NCBI RefSeq assembly: GCF_003233845.1
Contig: NZ_QKRB01000057.1
Span: 434,001 to 498,000 of the forward strand
Origin: Paenibacillus sambharensis
Lineage (GTDB): Bacteria > Bacillota > Bacilli > Paenibacillales > Paenibacillaceae
Length of the DNA: 64,000 bases
Direction of reading: 5' to 3'
A program made the position numbers and the translations under genes. Below the pieces are notes generated by a model. It was not told the DNA's origin. It saw only the letters and a list, made by a program, of their open reading frames with translations, and did no database searches. This document shows positions 18,520 to 27,146 of this stretch, piece after piece. Positions within the stretch are counted from its first letter, which is position 1. Each line of letters begins with the position of its first letter.

Positions 18520-18545
18520 GCCGTGCGGCATGGGTGGGCTTTTAG

Positions 18546-18671
18546 GTTACCTTGTGCGATATCCGCTTCTGGGATAATCATAAGATGCCGTTCCGGGCAG
18601 CCGTCAGACTGGATCAAAATCTGAGAGCGCTTCGGTGGTACAAGAAATCCTGGGAGCCGCCGCATGTTTGA
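18546..18671 (+). pseudogene. 3'-end fragment of a second DUF457-type hydrolase gene
   Basis: 42 codons encoding VTLCDIRFWDNHKMPF to KKSWEPPHV and a stop, in frame and clearly homologous to the end of the gene at 14557-15531, with many third-position changes and a four-codon deletion. A TAG directly precedes the fragment and no start is present, so it is a remnant. The homology continues through TTGAAT after the stop, then diverges at different terminators. Confidence 0.85.
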
Positions 18672-18677
18672 TTGAAT

Positions 18678-18715
18678 AAAGAACCCGTTTTCCGGTCTTG
18701 GAAAACGGGTTCTTT
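18678..18715 (+). terminator. Intrinsic terminator after the amylase and gene remnant
   Basis: 16-bp perfect stem (AAAGAACCCGTTTTCC at 18678-18693, complement at 18700-18715) with a six-base loop. The A and T ends could serve both strands, including the convergent gene at 18756. Confidence 0.9.
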
Positions 18716-18755
18716 ACATATTTTCTTATGAATGCCTTATGTAAAGCGATATTGA

Positions 18756-19139
18756 CTAATGGCGAATACTATGAGTGGTGCTGGAAAAAGTTCGGCTACC
18801 ATCATAGCCCTGACCGCAGGCACAGACATACCTAGGAACATTATAGTAATTAGTAATATCACAGGTTTTTGAAGAGGAGCTTCCGTCTGGATTTTTAGTT
18901 ACTACTAAGTGGGAACCACCTGAATCTTTAACTTGTTGTGAACCAGCCAGTACATATTTGTGTTGTCCACTGGAGTAGTAGTCACAAGGTATATACATGG
19001 CAGAAACTCCCGAGTTCAGCTCTAAGTTGCTTTTAATATTTCCTTTGTCAGATGCAACCTCTGCTTCAGAAGCTAATGCTGTACCAGCTATTGTAAAGGT
19101 AGCTAGTAGCGTTAGTAATGCTAGCATTAAGCGTTTCAT
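18756..19139 (-). CDS. Small secreted Cys-containing protein, unknown function
   Basis: 127 residues, not recognised. Clear signal peptide (MKRLMLALLTLLATFTIAGTALA, cleavage near residue 23). The mature part of about 100 residues is rich in Ser, Gly and Tyr and has four cysteines (52, 93, 106, 108; the last two as CAC), suggesting disulfides or a metal site. Very strong RBS (AAAGGAGGTGA). Codon use is AT-richer than the neighbours, pointing to an acquired gene. The palindrome TTTACATGTAAA upstream may be an operator. Confidence 0.75.
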   Translation of the reverse strand: MKRLMLALLTLLATFTIAGTALASEAEVASDKGNIKSNLELNSGVSAMYIPCDYYSSGQHKYVLAGSQQVKDSGGSHLVVTKNPDGSSSSKTCDITNYYNVPRYVCACGQGYDGSRTFSSTTHSIRH

Positions 19140-19193
19140 TTATTCACCTCCTTTTAATCAATGAGATACAATAAGTTATAAAAAAGTAAACTA

Positions 19194-19205
19194 TTTACAT
19201 GTAAA
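19194..19205. repeat. 12-bp palindrome in a divergent promoter region
   Basis: TTTACATGTAAA, perfectly symmetric, 55 bases upstream of the minus-strand secreted protein and 138 bases upstream of the peptidase. It could be an operator of an unidentified regulator. The rest of 19140-19342 is AT-rich with no other clear feature. Confidence 0.5.
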
Positions 19206-19342
19206 ATAATAGATGATATATTGGTTGTCATGACAGCAGATGAAGGCCTAATCCAACTAGGGGGAGCACCATAGGGTTAATCTATGCTCGGTCACTATGT
19301 AGAGATATTTTGATTCTTATATTAAAAAAGCGAGGGAGTTAA

Positions 19343-21319
19343 ATGCTAAGGGAATTTTTTTGTCACACCCTTATTGTTGTTTCATTTGTGGTTATTTTAG
19401 CTGGTTGTAATGAAACAGAAGAGGAAGTTAATAAAACTCTTGATCATACATATGAAGGCATCATTCAGGAATTATCCGATACCAGTTATAAGGGCAGGCT
19501 GACGGGTACAAGAGGTAATGAAAAGGCGCAGAAGTATCTCGAACAACATTTTGAACGTATTGGGCTTGAGCCCTACCAAGGTGACTCTTTTGCCATCGCT
19601 TATAAACATCGATTGTTTGACCCTGATAAGCAAAAGTATCTTATCATTATTAAGACTGATACAGAAGAACGTGAATTAATTTATGGGGAGGATTACCTGG
19701 AGCAGCGTGTGACTGAAAGCTTTGACCGAACAGGAACGCCAGTTTTTGTAGAAAATAATTTTTCGAGTGTAAGAGGACATGTTGCAATATGGGATAACGG
19801 TGATAACTGGAATGAACTATTGGCCCACAATCCAATGGCTATATTCATTAGGAAGAATGATTTTATGAAGCACCTGCCAACTGGCTATCATGATATTCCT
19901 GTATTTCAACTGTCCGGGGAAGTTTATGAGTGGCTGAATAAAAACAAGAACGCTGTCACTGAGATCACAATCAAAACCCAAATGAAAGAGGAGCAGGTTC
20001 AGGCACATAATATAGTAGGTATGCTGAAAGGCACACCAAATCAAGATCATAAGGATCTCATTATATTATCCGCACATTTTGATTCGCTCGGCTGGTCCGG
20101 CAAGGAAATATACAGCGGGGCTGTAGATAACGCAACTGGTGTAAGTGCATTGATCCAATTGGCTGCCAATCTGAAAAACCATTATAATGGACACGCGATG
20201 CAGCCGGATGTCGTGTTTGCCGCTTTTAACGGAGAAGAGTCAGGGCTTCAGGGCAGCAGGGCGTTTGTTAAGCAGATGGACCAGCACTATGACCATGTCT
20301 ATGCTATTAATATGGATTGTATTGGACTGCAAGAAGGTGGAGAATTATTGGTTATAGGCGATGGTGCGGGGGAGGGTCTGATGAACCAATTGCAAGAATA
20401 TCTTACGGAGCATGGTGTCCAGGCTGAAGTGATGCCGAGGGGGTATTCCAGCGATCATCAGGCTTTCACGGAAAGCGGAATACCTGCTGTTACAATAGGG
20501 CAGAGCAAGGTGGATATGATCCATACGACAAGGGATGTACCAGAAGTGGTTGATCACGAGTATCTTCATGATATTGTAACATCAGTCTTTAATTTTGTAG
20601 TTAACAGCAATCATATAGAGCTGCCTGTCTCAAGTATGGAGACAGTAGTTCCAGTAGATGAAGGATTTCAGGAAGAAATAGAGGCTGAGTCAAATAAAAT
20701 GACTCTTGGCGATTATCAGAAATATGGAGATGATAAAAACAGCGCTCTTCTCTTTAAATCGGAAGGGGAGTTTGACAAGATAGAAGATGCAGAGAAGATG
20801 ATAAAAGGTCTAGACATCCCTGAAACGATTCAAGGGTATACATTTCATCGTGTATCTCTAAGCAGCAATTGGAGTCCAAATGAAGCAGATTATTCAATGA
20901 TACCATACAACAAAATTCACCGTATTGACTCGATTGATGCAGCAGACACCAGCAGTTTGACCTTCATTTATAAAGACAAATCTGATGCAGGGTTTAATCT
21001 CATGATTCAGAGAGAACCAATCGTTTATGAACACTCTGATGAAGTCGAGGGAGCAAGCGAGGTAGATACTGAAGAGTTTCACGAGGACGGCAAGGAGTAC
21101 TATTTATATAAGACCGATGACTTGTTGATGGTGGGCCAAGAACTGCAAGCGGGAGGTTACACTTATTATCTTCAGATTTACAAAGGTAAAGTCGTAACAA
21201 ATCAGGACAACACAAGTTACGTGACAATTGATTGGACTACAGCCCAGCAAGATGAAGCGTTAGATTTTGTACAAAGTCTTTCGCTGGAAACGTTGATTGG
21301 CGGCATGGGGTTAAAGTGA
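19343..21319 (+). CDS. M28-family lipoprotein aminopeptidase
   Basis: 658-residue zinc peptidase of family M28 (aminopeptidase Y/S type). Lipoprotein signal with lipobox LAGC (Cys22), so it is anchored outside the membrane. Co-catalytic zinc ligands: His245 and Asp247 (HFDSLG), Asp262 (GAVDNATG), Glu298-Glu299 (NGEESG), Asp in NMDCIGL and a late His in MIHTTRD. The region before the catalytic domain looks like a PA-type insert, and about 220 residues after it are an extra C-terminal domain I do not recognise. AT-richer than flanking genes. RBS GAGGGAG. Confidence 0.88.
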   Translation: MLREFFCHTLIVVSFVVILAGCNETEEEVNKTLDHTYEGIIQELSDTSYKGRLTGTRGNEKAQKYLEQHFERIGLEPYQGDSFAIAYKHRLFDPDKQKYLIIIKTDTEERELIYGEDYLEQRVTESFDRTGTPVFVENNFSSVRGHVAIWDNGDNWNELLAHNPMAIFIRKNDFMKHLPTGYHDIPVFQLSGEVYEWLNKNKNAVTEITIKTQMKEEQVQAHNIVGMLKGTPNQDHKDLIILSAHFDSLGWSGKEIYSGAVDNATGVSALIQLAANLKNHYNGHAMQPDVVFAAFNGEESGLQGSRAFVKQMDQHYDHVYAINMDCIGLQEGGELLVIGDGAGEGLMNQLQEYLTEHGVQAEVMPRGYSSDHQAFTESGIPAVTIGQSKVDMIHTTRDVPEVVDHEYLHDIVTSVFNFVVNSNHIELPVSSMETVVPVDEGFQEEIEAESNKMTLGDYQKYGDDKNSALLFKSEGEFDKIEDAEKMIKGLDIPETIQGYTFHRVSLSSNWSPNEADYSMIPYNKIHRIDSIDAADTSSLTFIYKDKSDAGFNLMIQREPIVYEHSDEVEGASEVDTEEFHEDGKEYYLYKTDDLLMVGQELQAGGYTYYLQIYKGKVVTNQDNTSYVTIDWTTAQQDEALDFVQSLSLETLIGGMGLK

Positions 21320-21378
21320 CGAGCAAGAGGACTTATCAATATGGCGTACAGCAATGAGTGGTGGACTTTGAAGAAATA

Positions 21379-21420
21379 AGGTACTTCATTAAAGCGAACA
21401 GCTGGTGAAGTGCCTGTTTT
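21379..21420 (+). terminator. Intrinsic terminator after the M28 peptidase
   Basis: AGGTACTTCA (21379-21388) pairs with TGAAGTGCCT (21406-21415, one G-T pair), followed by GTTTTC, 60 bases after the stop codon. Confidence 0.7.
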
Positions 21421-21472
21421 CTATGCAGTCATTTAATTATATTAAACATTAACGAGTTAAATTAAAATATCA

Positions 21473-21501
21473 TTGTCACCCGAACATGTATTCTGTAAAA
21501 T
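21473..21501 (+). promoter_or_regulatory. mrfAB promoter with a half-matching LexA-like site
   Basis: TTGTCA (21473-21478), 17-base spacer, TAAAAT (21496-21501). The spacer holds CGAACATGTATTCT (21481-21494): perfect left half of a LexA box, weak right half. Confidence 0.65.
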
Positions 21502-21616
21502 ATGATGTAGTGTTTAGGTATCATACTGCCTGCCTTTTATGAATTCGCGGCTCAACACATATATAGAAAAATAATCGAAATTGTTCCTATAAATAAGAGA
21601 TACAAGGAGGCAGCGA

Positions 21617-23902
21617 ATGAACCGACTTACAGGCAAAGCCGAGAATCTGGAAGAATGGCTGGGCATTCTCCGCAAGCAGCCGGAAATTATGGAGAATGTG
21701 ACGCACTGGCATACCATCCCGCCCAGGGAATCACAAACAGCAGAGCTGCCGGCCGATTTGCATCCGAAGCTTGCTGAGGCATTGCGCGCCAAGGGAATCC
21801 ATGCCCTGTTCACGCATCAGCGGGATGCCTATCGGGCCGTGAGGAACGGCGATCATATTGTAGCGGTAACCCCGACTGCATCGGGCAAGACGATGTGCTA
21901 CAACCTGCCCGTGCTGCAGACCGTGCTAGAGGAGGATTCGTCCAGGGCGCTGTACATGTTCCCGACCAAAGCGCTCGCACAGGACCAGGTGGCTGAGCTG
22001 CAGCAGCTGGCTGATCTGATGGAGGCCGATATCAAGACTCACACCTATGACGGGGACACGCCGCCTAATGTGCGGCAGGCCATCCGCAATGCCGGCCATA
22101 TTGTCGTGACCAATCCAGACATGCTGCATTCCGCGATCCTTCCGCATCATACCAAATGGGTCAAGCTGTTTGAGAATATCCGTTACATTGTAATCGATGA
22201 GCTGCACGCCTACAGAGGCGTATTCGGCAGTCACGTCGCTAACGTGATCCGCAGGCTGAAGAGGATCTGCCGCTTCTATGGCTCGAACCCTCAATTCATC
22301 TGTGCTTCTGCCACTATCGACAATCCCGGCGAGCATGCCGAGCGGCTGGTAGGGGAACCTGTCCGTGTTGTAGACAATAACGGCGCGCCTATGGGAGAGA
22401 AGCATTTTGTATTCTATAACCCGCCCGTTGTGAACCGGCAGCTCGGCATCCGCCGCAGCAGTGTGCTGGAGACCAAGAATCTCGCGTCGATGCTGCTGAA
22501 GCAGGGTGTTCAGACGATTGTCTTTGCCCGCAGCCGGGTAAGGGTTGAACTGCTGCTGACGTATCTGCAGGACCTGGTCCGCAAGGATGTGGGGCCGCAG
22601 ACGATCCGCGGGTACCGCGGCGGGTACCTGCCCAAGCTGCGCAGGGAAATCGAGAGGGGACTCCGCAGCGGAGAAATCCGCGGTGTCGTCAGTACGAACG
22701 CGCTGGAGCTCGGTATCGACATCGGACAGCTGCAGGCCTGCGTGCTGAACGGTTACCCGGGGACGGTGGCCAGCACATGGCAGCAGTCAGGGCGTGCCGG
22801 AAGGCGGCAGGGCAGCTCGGTTACGTTCATGGTGGCGAGCAGCAACCCGCTGGACCAGTATATTATCCAGAATCCGGAATTCTTCTTCAATCGCCCGCCA
22901 GAGCGGGCACTCATCAACCCGGATAATCTGCTGATCCTGATTGACCATATTAAGTGTGCGGCCTATGAGCTGCCCTTTGAGGAGAATGAAACCTTCGGCT
23001 CGGAGCCCCTTCGGGACATGCTGGAATTTCTCGTTGAGGAGAAGGTTCTTCATCACGTGAAGGGCCGCTGGTTCTGGATGGATCAGTCCTTCCCCGCTCA
23101 CAACATTTCGCTCCGCTCGGCTGCGCAGGAGAATTTTATTATTATTGATATGACCAGCGGCAGCCGTGTGCTCGGGGAGGTCGACCAGTTCAGTGCCCCG
23201 ACACTGATTCACGAGGAAGCGATATACATCCATGAAGGCGTTCAGTATCAGGTGGAGAAGCTCGACTTTCCCGAGAAGAAAGCCTACGTGCGGGAAGTGG
23301 ATGTAGACTATTTCACGGATGCGAGCATGGCGGTGGAGCTTAAGGTGCTGCATGTGGACAAGGAGCTGCAGACCGGTGACATCGTTCGGCAGTACGGCGA
23401 AGTGACCGTCAACGCGAAGCCGACGATATTCAAGAAGCTTCGCCTTCGCACCCATGAGAATATTGGTTCAGGACCGATCCACCTGCCGGAAGCGGAGCTT
23501 CACACCAGCGCCTACTGGTTTACATTCAGCGAAGAGGCGGCCGCGCGCATGGGCACGAATGATATGCAGTTCGCGCTGCTCGGAATAGCCAATGTACTCG
23601 TGCATATAGCCCCTGTCTATCTGATGTGTGATCCGATGGACATCCGGGTATATCCGCAGGTAAAGGCCGTCCATACCCAGCGTCCGACAATCTACTTCTA
23701 CGATCGGTATCCGGGCGGCATCGGACTCAGTGAGCGGCTGTTCACCGTACATGACGAGTTGCTTGAGCGCGCCAAGGACTGGATACGGACCTGCGGCTGC
23801 ATAAGCGGCTGTCCGGCTTGTGTCGGACCGATTGAGGAAGTCGGCCTGATGGGCAAGACTCACGCATTGGAACTTCTTCAGGAGGGAGAGGGAAGGTCAT
23901 GA
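21617..23902 (+). CDS. mrfA: MrfA-type DEAD/DEAH helicase (YprA)
   Basis: Superfamily 2 helicase of 761 residues. In B. subtilis MrfA acts with MrfB in a UvrABC-independent excision route for mitomycin C lesions. Walker A TPTASGKT at 85-92, DELH box at 193-196, helicase C domain with the QSGRAGRRQG arginine motif, and a C-terminal DUF1998 zinc domain with four cysteines in CGCISGCPAC. Length matches YprA (749). RBS AAGGAGG. The stop overlaps the start of mrfB, so the two are translationally coupled. A promoter lies 115 bases upstream. Confidence 0.94.
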   Translation: MNRLTGKAENLEEWLGILRKQPEIMENVTHWHTIPPRESQTAELPADLHPKLAEALRAKGIHALFTHQRDAYRAVRNGDHIVAVTPTASGKTMCYNLPVLQTVLEEDSSRALYMFPTKALAQDQVAELQQLADLMEADIKTHTYDGDTPPNVRQAIRNAGHIVVTNPDMLHSAILPHHTKWVKLFENIRYIVIDELHAYRGVFGSHVANVIRRLKRICRFYGSNPQFICASATIDNPGEHAERLVGEPVRVVDNNGAPMGEKHFVFYNPPVVNRQLGIRRSSVLETKNLASMLLKQGVQTIVFARSRVRVELLLTYLQDLVRKDVGPQTIRGYRGGYLPKLRREIERGLRSGEIRGVVSTNALELGIDIGQLQACVLNGYPGTVASTWQQSGRAGRRQGSSVTFMVASSNPLDQYIIQNPEFFFNRPPERALINPDNLLILIDHIKCAAYELPFEENETFGSEPLRDMLEFLVEEKVLHHVKGRWFWMDQSFPAHNISLRSAAQENFIIIDMTSGSRVLGEVDQFSAPTLIHEEAIYIHEGVQYQVEKLDFPEKKAYVREVDVDYFTDASMAVELKVLHVDKELQTGDIVRQYGEVTVNAKPTIFKKLRLRTHENIGSGPIHLPEAELHTSAYWFTFSEEAAARMGTNDMQFALLGIANVLVHIAPVYLMCDPMDIRVYPQVKAVHTQRPTIYFYDRYPGGIGLSERLFTVHDELLERAKDWIRTCGCISGCPACVGPIEEVGLMGKTHALELLQEGEGRS

Positions 23903-25182
23903 GCAGCATAAGGGACCGGATGAACAAGCTGCGCGGACTGTCGGAGAATAATGGACCTGTGGAGCAGACGGAGGAAGCCGTTACCTTGGCACCAGCTGAT
24001 GATGCAGAAGAGCTCGGCAGCAGCTGGGAGCCGCTTGGGGTCCGCCTGCTTCAGAATGACTGGGGCAGCTTCCTGATAAGGCGCAGGGAATATCCGCTGC
24101 CCTACCGCCACGGTCACCATCAGCTGTCTGACCTGCATCTGTATGCGTCAGGGCTTAATGCCTTCCACCCTGGACAGCCGGCTATCTCAGCCGGACAGAT
24201 TCTGTTCCTTGATCTCGAGACAACAGGGCTTGGCGTAGGAACCGGCAATGTACCCTTCATGACAGGCATTGCTTATGTGGAAAAGGACAGCTTCGTCATT
24301 GAACAGCTGCTCATCCGTCATCCGGCGGAAGAGCGGGCGATGCTGGCTCACCTGAAACAGCGGGTCGAGCGGCATTCGTACCTGGCGACCTATAACGGCA
24401 GAACCTTCGACTGGCCTGTGCTGGCAGGACGGTATATCATGAACGGCTTGGGACGTACTATGGCCGACCCGAAGCATCTGGATTTCCTCCATCCTTCGAG
24501 AAGCATCTGGCGCAATACGCTGGCTTCCTGCCGGCTCAGTCATGTAGAGGAGGAGCGCTTGGGAATCTTCCGCGTGAACGATCTGCCTGGCTCAGAGGCA
24601 CCTGCCCGCTATTTCCGGTTTCTGTCTGACAATGATCCCGAACCGCTGGCGGAGGTGTTCACCCATAATGAGCTTGATATGCTGGCACTGGCATGTCTGG
24701 CTGTCCGCTTCGGCCTGCTGCTCGGCGGCGGGCTCGGAACCGCTCTGGAATACCCGGAAGGGTCCGAGGAGCTGCTCCGTACCGGGCTGTGGCTGGAACG
24801 AATGGGAATGAAGGAAGAGGCGGAGCGGCTGTTTGACAGGCTCACCAATAGGGATCCTTCACCATCCTGGTGTCTGCCGCTGGCAGCACGGGACAAGAAA
24901 TGTGGAAATTGGCAGCGTGCTGTGCTATTGTGGCAGAAGGCCGCTAACAGCGCCGAACAATCGCAGCTGCCGGTCAATGAAGCACATATTGAACTGGCCA
25001 TGTACTTCGAACACCGATCCAAGGATTATGAACGGGCGCTTCATTATACGGAGCATGCGCTTGAGCTTGCCATGAAGCGGCTCAGCCTGTACCGCAACGA
25101 TCCGAAGCGGCGCTCGGAGGTCGATGCAATCCGCAAGCGGATGGAACGGCTGCGCAGAAAAGCCGGGAGGTATCATGCATGA
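23899..25182 (+). CDS. mrfB: MrfB-type DEDD exonuclease (YprB)
   Basis: 427-residue RNase H-fold (ribonuclease H-like, DUF8-type) exonuclease partner of MrfA. Exo I motif FLDLETTG (Asp105, Glu107), later catalytic aspartates in YNGRTFDWPVL and HNELDMLAL. The C-terminal part has TPR-like helices (AHIELAMYFEHRSKDYERA) probably for protein contact. Overlaps mrfA by 4 bases (ATGA) and the next oxidoreductase gene by 4 bases. Confidence 0.92.
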   Translation: MSSIRDRMNKLRGLSENNGPVEQTEEAVTLAPADDAEELGSSWEPLGVRLLQNDWGSFLIRRREYPLPYRHGHHQLSDLHLYASGLNAFHPGQPAISAGQILFLDLETTGLGVGTGNVPFMTGIAYVEKDSFVIEQLLIRHPAEERAMLAHLKQRVERHSYLATYNGRTFDWPVLAGRYIMNGLGRTMADPKHLDFLHPSRSIWRNTLASCRLSHVEEERLGIFRVNDLPGSEAPARYFRFLSDNDPEPLAEVFTHNELDMLALACLAVRFGLLLGGGLGTALEYPEGSEELLRTGLWLERMGMKEEAERLFDRLTNRDPSPSWCLPLAARDKKCGNWQRAVLLWQKAANSAEQSQLPVNEAHIELAMYFEHRSKDYERALHYTEHALELAMKRLSLYRNDPKRRSEVDAIRKRMERLRRKAGRYHA

Positions 25183-26264
25183 AAGAAATTCGTTTTGCCA
25201 TGATTGGATTTGGCAATATAGCCAAAACACATATGACTGCGCTGCGGGCGCTGCCTATTGTGAAGCAGCTGCCTGTAGTACCAGTGCTGGACACGCTTGT
25301 TACCCGCTCGCCTGAGCGGCATGCGGCCCAAGCAGCCGCGATCGGTTTCCGGAATGTAACAGACTCTATCATGGAGGCTGCTGCCGACCCTCAGGTTGAC
25401 GTCTTCGATATCTGCACACCGAATGCTCGGCATCTGGAGGATGCTGAAGCGGCGGTGAGCCATCTTAAAGGAATTTACTGCGAGAAGCCTCTCGCAGATA
25501 CATATGAACGGTCTGCTGCTCTGGTCCAGCTGACAGAGACCCAGCCTCAGCTGCCCTATCAGCTGGCTTTTACCTTCCGGTATCATCCTGCTGTGATGCG
25601 TATTCGCGAGCTTGTCCGCGAAGGCATAATCGGTGATATCCTGCAGTGCAAGATATCGTACCGCAGATCCGGTTACCTGAATCCGGAGCGGCCGGTAAGC
25701 TGGCGTCTCGAGAGCGGAATGTCAGGCGGCGGAGCGATTACGGATCTCGGCGTGCATGTGCTGGATATGATCCGTCACTGGTTCGGGGACTTTGCCAGTG
25801 TGAAGGGAGAGGCCCTTACGTTCGTGGGCGAGCGTAAGGCAGCCAGCGGCGAAGGTATGGCAGCAGTAGATGTAGATGACTGGGCAATTATGCATTATCA
25901 GACGCAGTCAGGCATTCGCGGCATGGCTGAAGTGTCCAGAATCGCCTATGGATCGGATGCATTCGATATCCAGATCGTCGGCTCCAAAGGCAGCATCACC
26001 TGCGATCTGGAGCGGCAGGCTGTTCCGGCGGTCCATCTGCTTAGCGGTGGCACACCGGCATTGCCGGTACCCGCAACGCTTGCTCTGCTGCCGGATGAGA
26101 AAGCTACGATGGGATTTGCAGTAGACACGCATTTTGCGGCCCTGCATCACTACGTGCTGAGGTGTGCCGGCGAGGACCGCTTTGCGGAGCTTGCCCCAAC
26201 CCTGCAGGATGGTCTTGCTGTTGAATACTGGATCGATCAGGTCCTGAAGGGGCGGAACTGCTGA
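25179..26264 (+). CDS. Gfo/Idh/MocA-family oxidoreductase
   Basis: 361-residue NAD(P)-dependent dehydrogenase. Rossmann domain starting IRFAMIGFGNIAKTHM, then the EKPLADT motif (catalytic Lys) and the C-terminal alpha/beta substrate domain with GGGAITDLGVHVLDMIRHW (His of the family triad). Substrate unknown, commonly a sugar or inositol derivative. Coupled to mrfB by an ATGA overlap and followed by a HAD gene overlapping by one base. It lies inside a DNA-repair-rich operon but has no obvious repair role. Confidence 0.9.
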   Translation: MKEIRFAMIGFGNIAKTHMTALRALPIVKQLPVVPVLDTLVTRSPERHAAQAAAIGFRNVTDSIMEAAADPQVDVFDICTPNARHLEDAEAAVSHLKGIYCEKPLADTYERSAALVQLTETQPQLPYQLAFTFRYHPAVMRIRELVREGIIGDILQCKISYRRSGYLNPERPVSWRLESGMSGGGAITDLGVHVLDMIRHWFGDFASVKGEALTFVGERKAASGEGMAAVDVDDWAIMHYQTQSGIRGMAEVSRIAYGSDAFDIQIVGSKGSITCDLERQAVPAVHLLSGGTPALPVPATLALLPDEKATMGFAVDTHFAALHHYVLRCAGEDRFAELAPTLQDGLAVEYWIDQVLKGRNC

Positions 26265-27094
26265 TGGCTGGCTGCAGCTCGGAACAGGAACAGAAGGCAC
26301 TGCCGCAGGGGCTGCTGATTGATCTGGACGGCACCTTGTTTCACGGGCCTGTGATGATTGACGGAGCGGACCGGTTCATCCGGCTGCTTAAGGAGCTGGA
26401 ACTGCCTTATCTGTTCGTCACCAATAATTCTTCGGCATCACCCGAAACCGTGGCGGGACGCATGCAGGCGATGGGGATACCAGCTGAGCCTGATGACGTA
26501 TGTACCAGTGCCCAAGGGGCAGCGGCATATATTGCAGGTGAGAAGCCCGGTGCCAAGGTGGCCGTTATAGGTGAAGAAGGTCTGCTCGAAGCTGTGCGGG
26601 GAGCCGGTCTTGCTGTGGATTACCAGAGCCCGGATTATGTTCTGCAGGGCATAGACCGGCAGCTGACTTACGATAAGGTGGCCGAGGCTGTCCGGCTGAT
26701 CCGCGCAGGGGCGGGCTCGATTATGACAAATCCGGATTTGCTGCTGCCGTCTGAAGGCGGCTTCATCCCTGGCGCCGGTTCGATCGGTGCCATGATTAAG
26801 GCTGCCTCCGCTGCCGAACCGGTCGTGATCGGCAAGCCTTCTCCTATATTAATGAATGTTGCGCTGCAGCGATTGGGAATCTCGGCAGAGAACGCACTAG
26901 TCATCGGTGATAATCTGGCGACTGATATCGCAGCAGGGAATAACGCGGGCTGCCGCTCACTGCTGGTTATGACAGGTATTACGAACCGGGACAATTACGA
27001 GACGCTTCGCCTGCAGGCGGGCGCTGAGCCGGATCATATTTGCGGCGATCTGCATGAACTAATTTCGTATATATCGACCCTGTTCAGGAAATGA
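26264..27094 (+). CDS. HAD-IIA family phosphatase (NagD/AraL-like)
   Basis: 276-residue HAD hydrolase of subfamily IIA: LLIDLDGTLFHG (motif I), LFVTNNSS (motif II), a long C2 cap, VIGKPSP (motif III Lys) and LVIGDNLATDIAAGNNAG (motif IV). NagD/AraL relatives dephosphorylate sugar phosphates or nucleotides. The ATG shares its A with the stop of the preceding gene (TGATG). Substrate unknown; pairing with a Gfo/Idh dehydrogenase suggests sugar metabolism. Confidence 0.88.
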   Translation: MAGCSSEQEQKALPQGLLIDLDGTLFHGPVMIDGADRFIRLLKELELPYLFVTNNSSASPETVAGRMQAMGIPAEPDDVCTSAQGAAAYIAGEKPGAKVAVIGEEGLLEAVRGAGLAVDYQSPDYVLQGIDRQLTYDKVAEAVRLIRAGAGSIMTNPDLLLPSEGGFIPGAGSIGAMIKAASAAEPVVIGKPSPILMNVALQRLGISAENALVIGDNLATDIAAGNNAGCRSLLVMTGITNRDNYETLRLQAGAEPDHICGDLHELISYISTLFRK

Positions 27095-27146
27095 GTAAGG
27101 ATAACAACAACCACACGATACGGTTAGAGAGAAAGAGGTTGATCCC

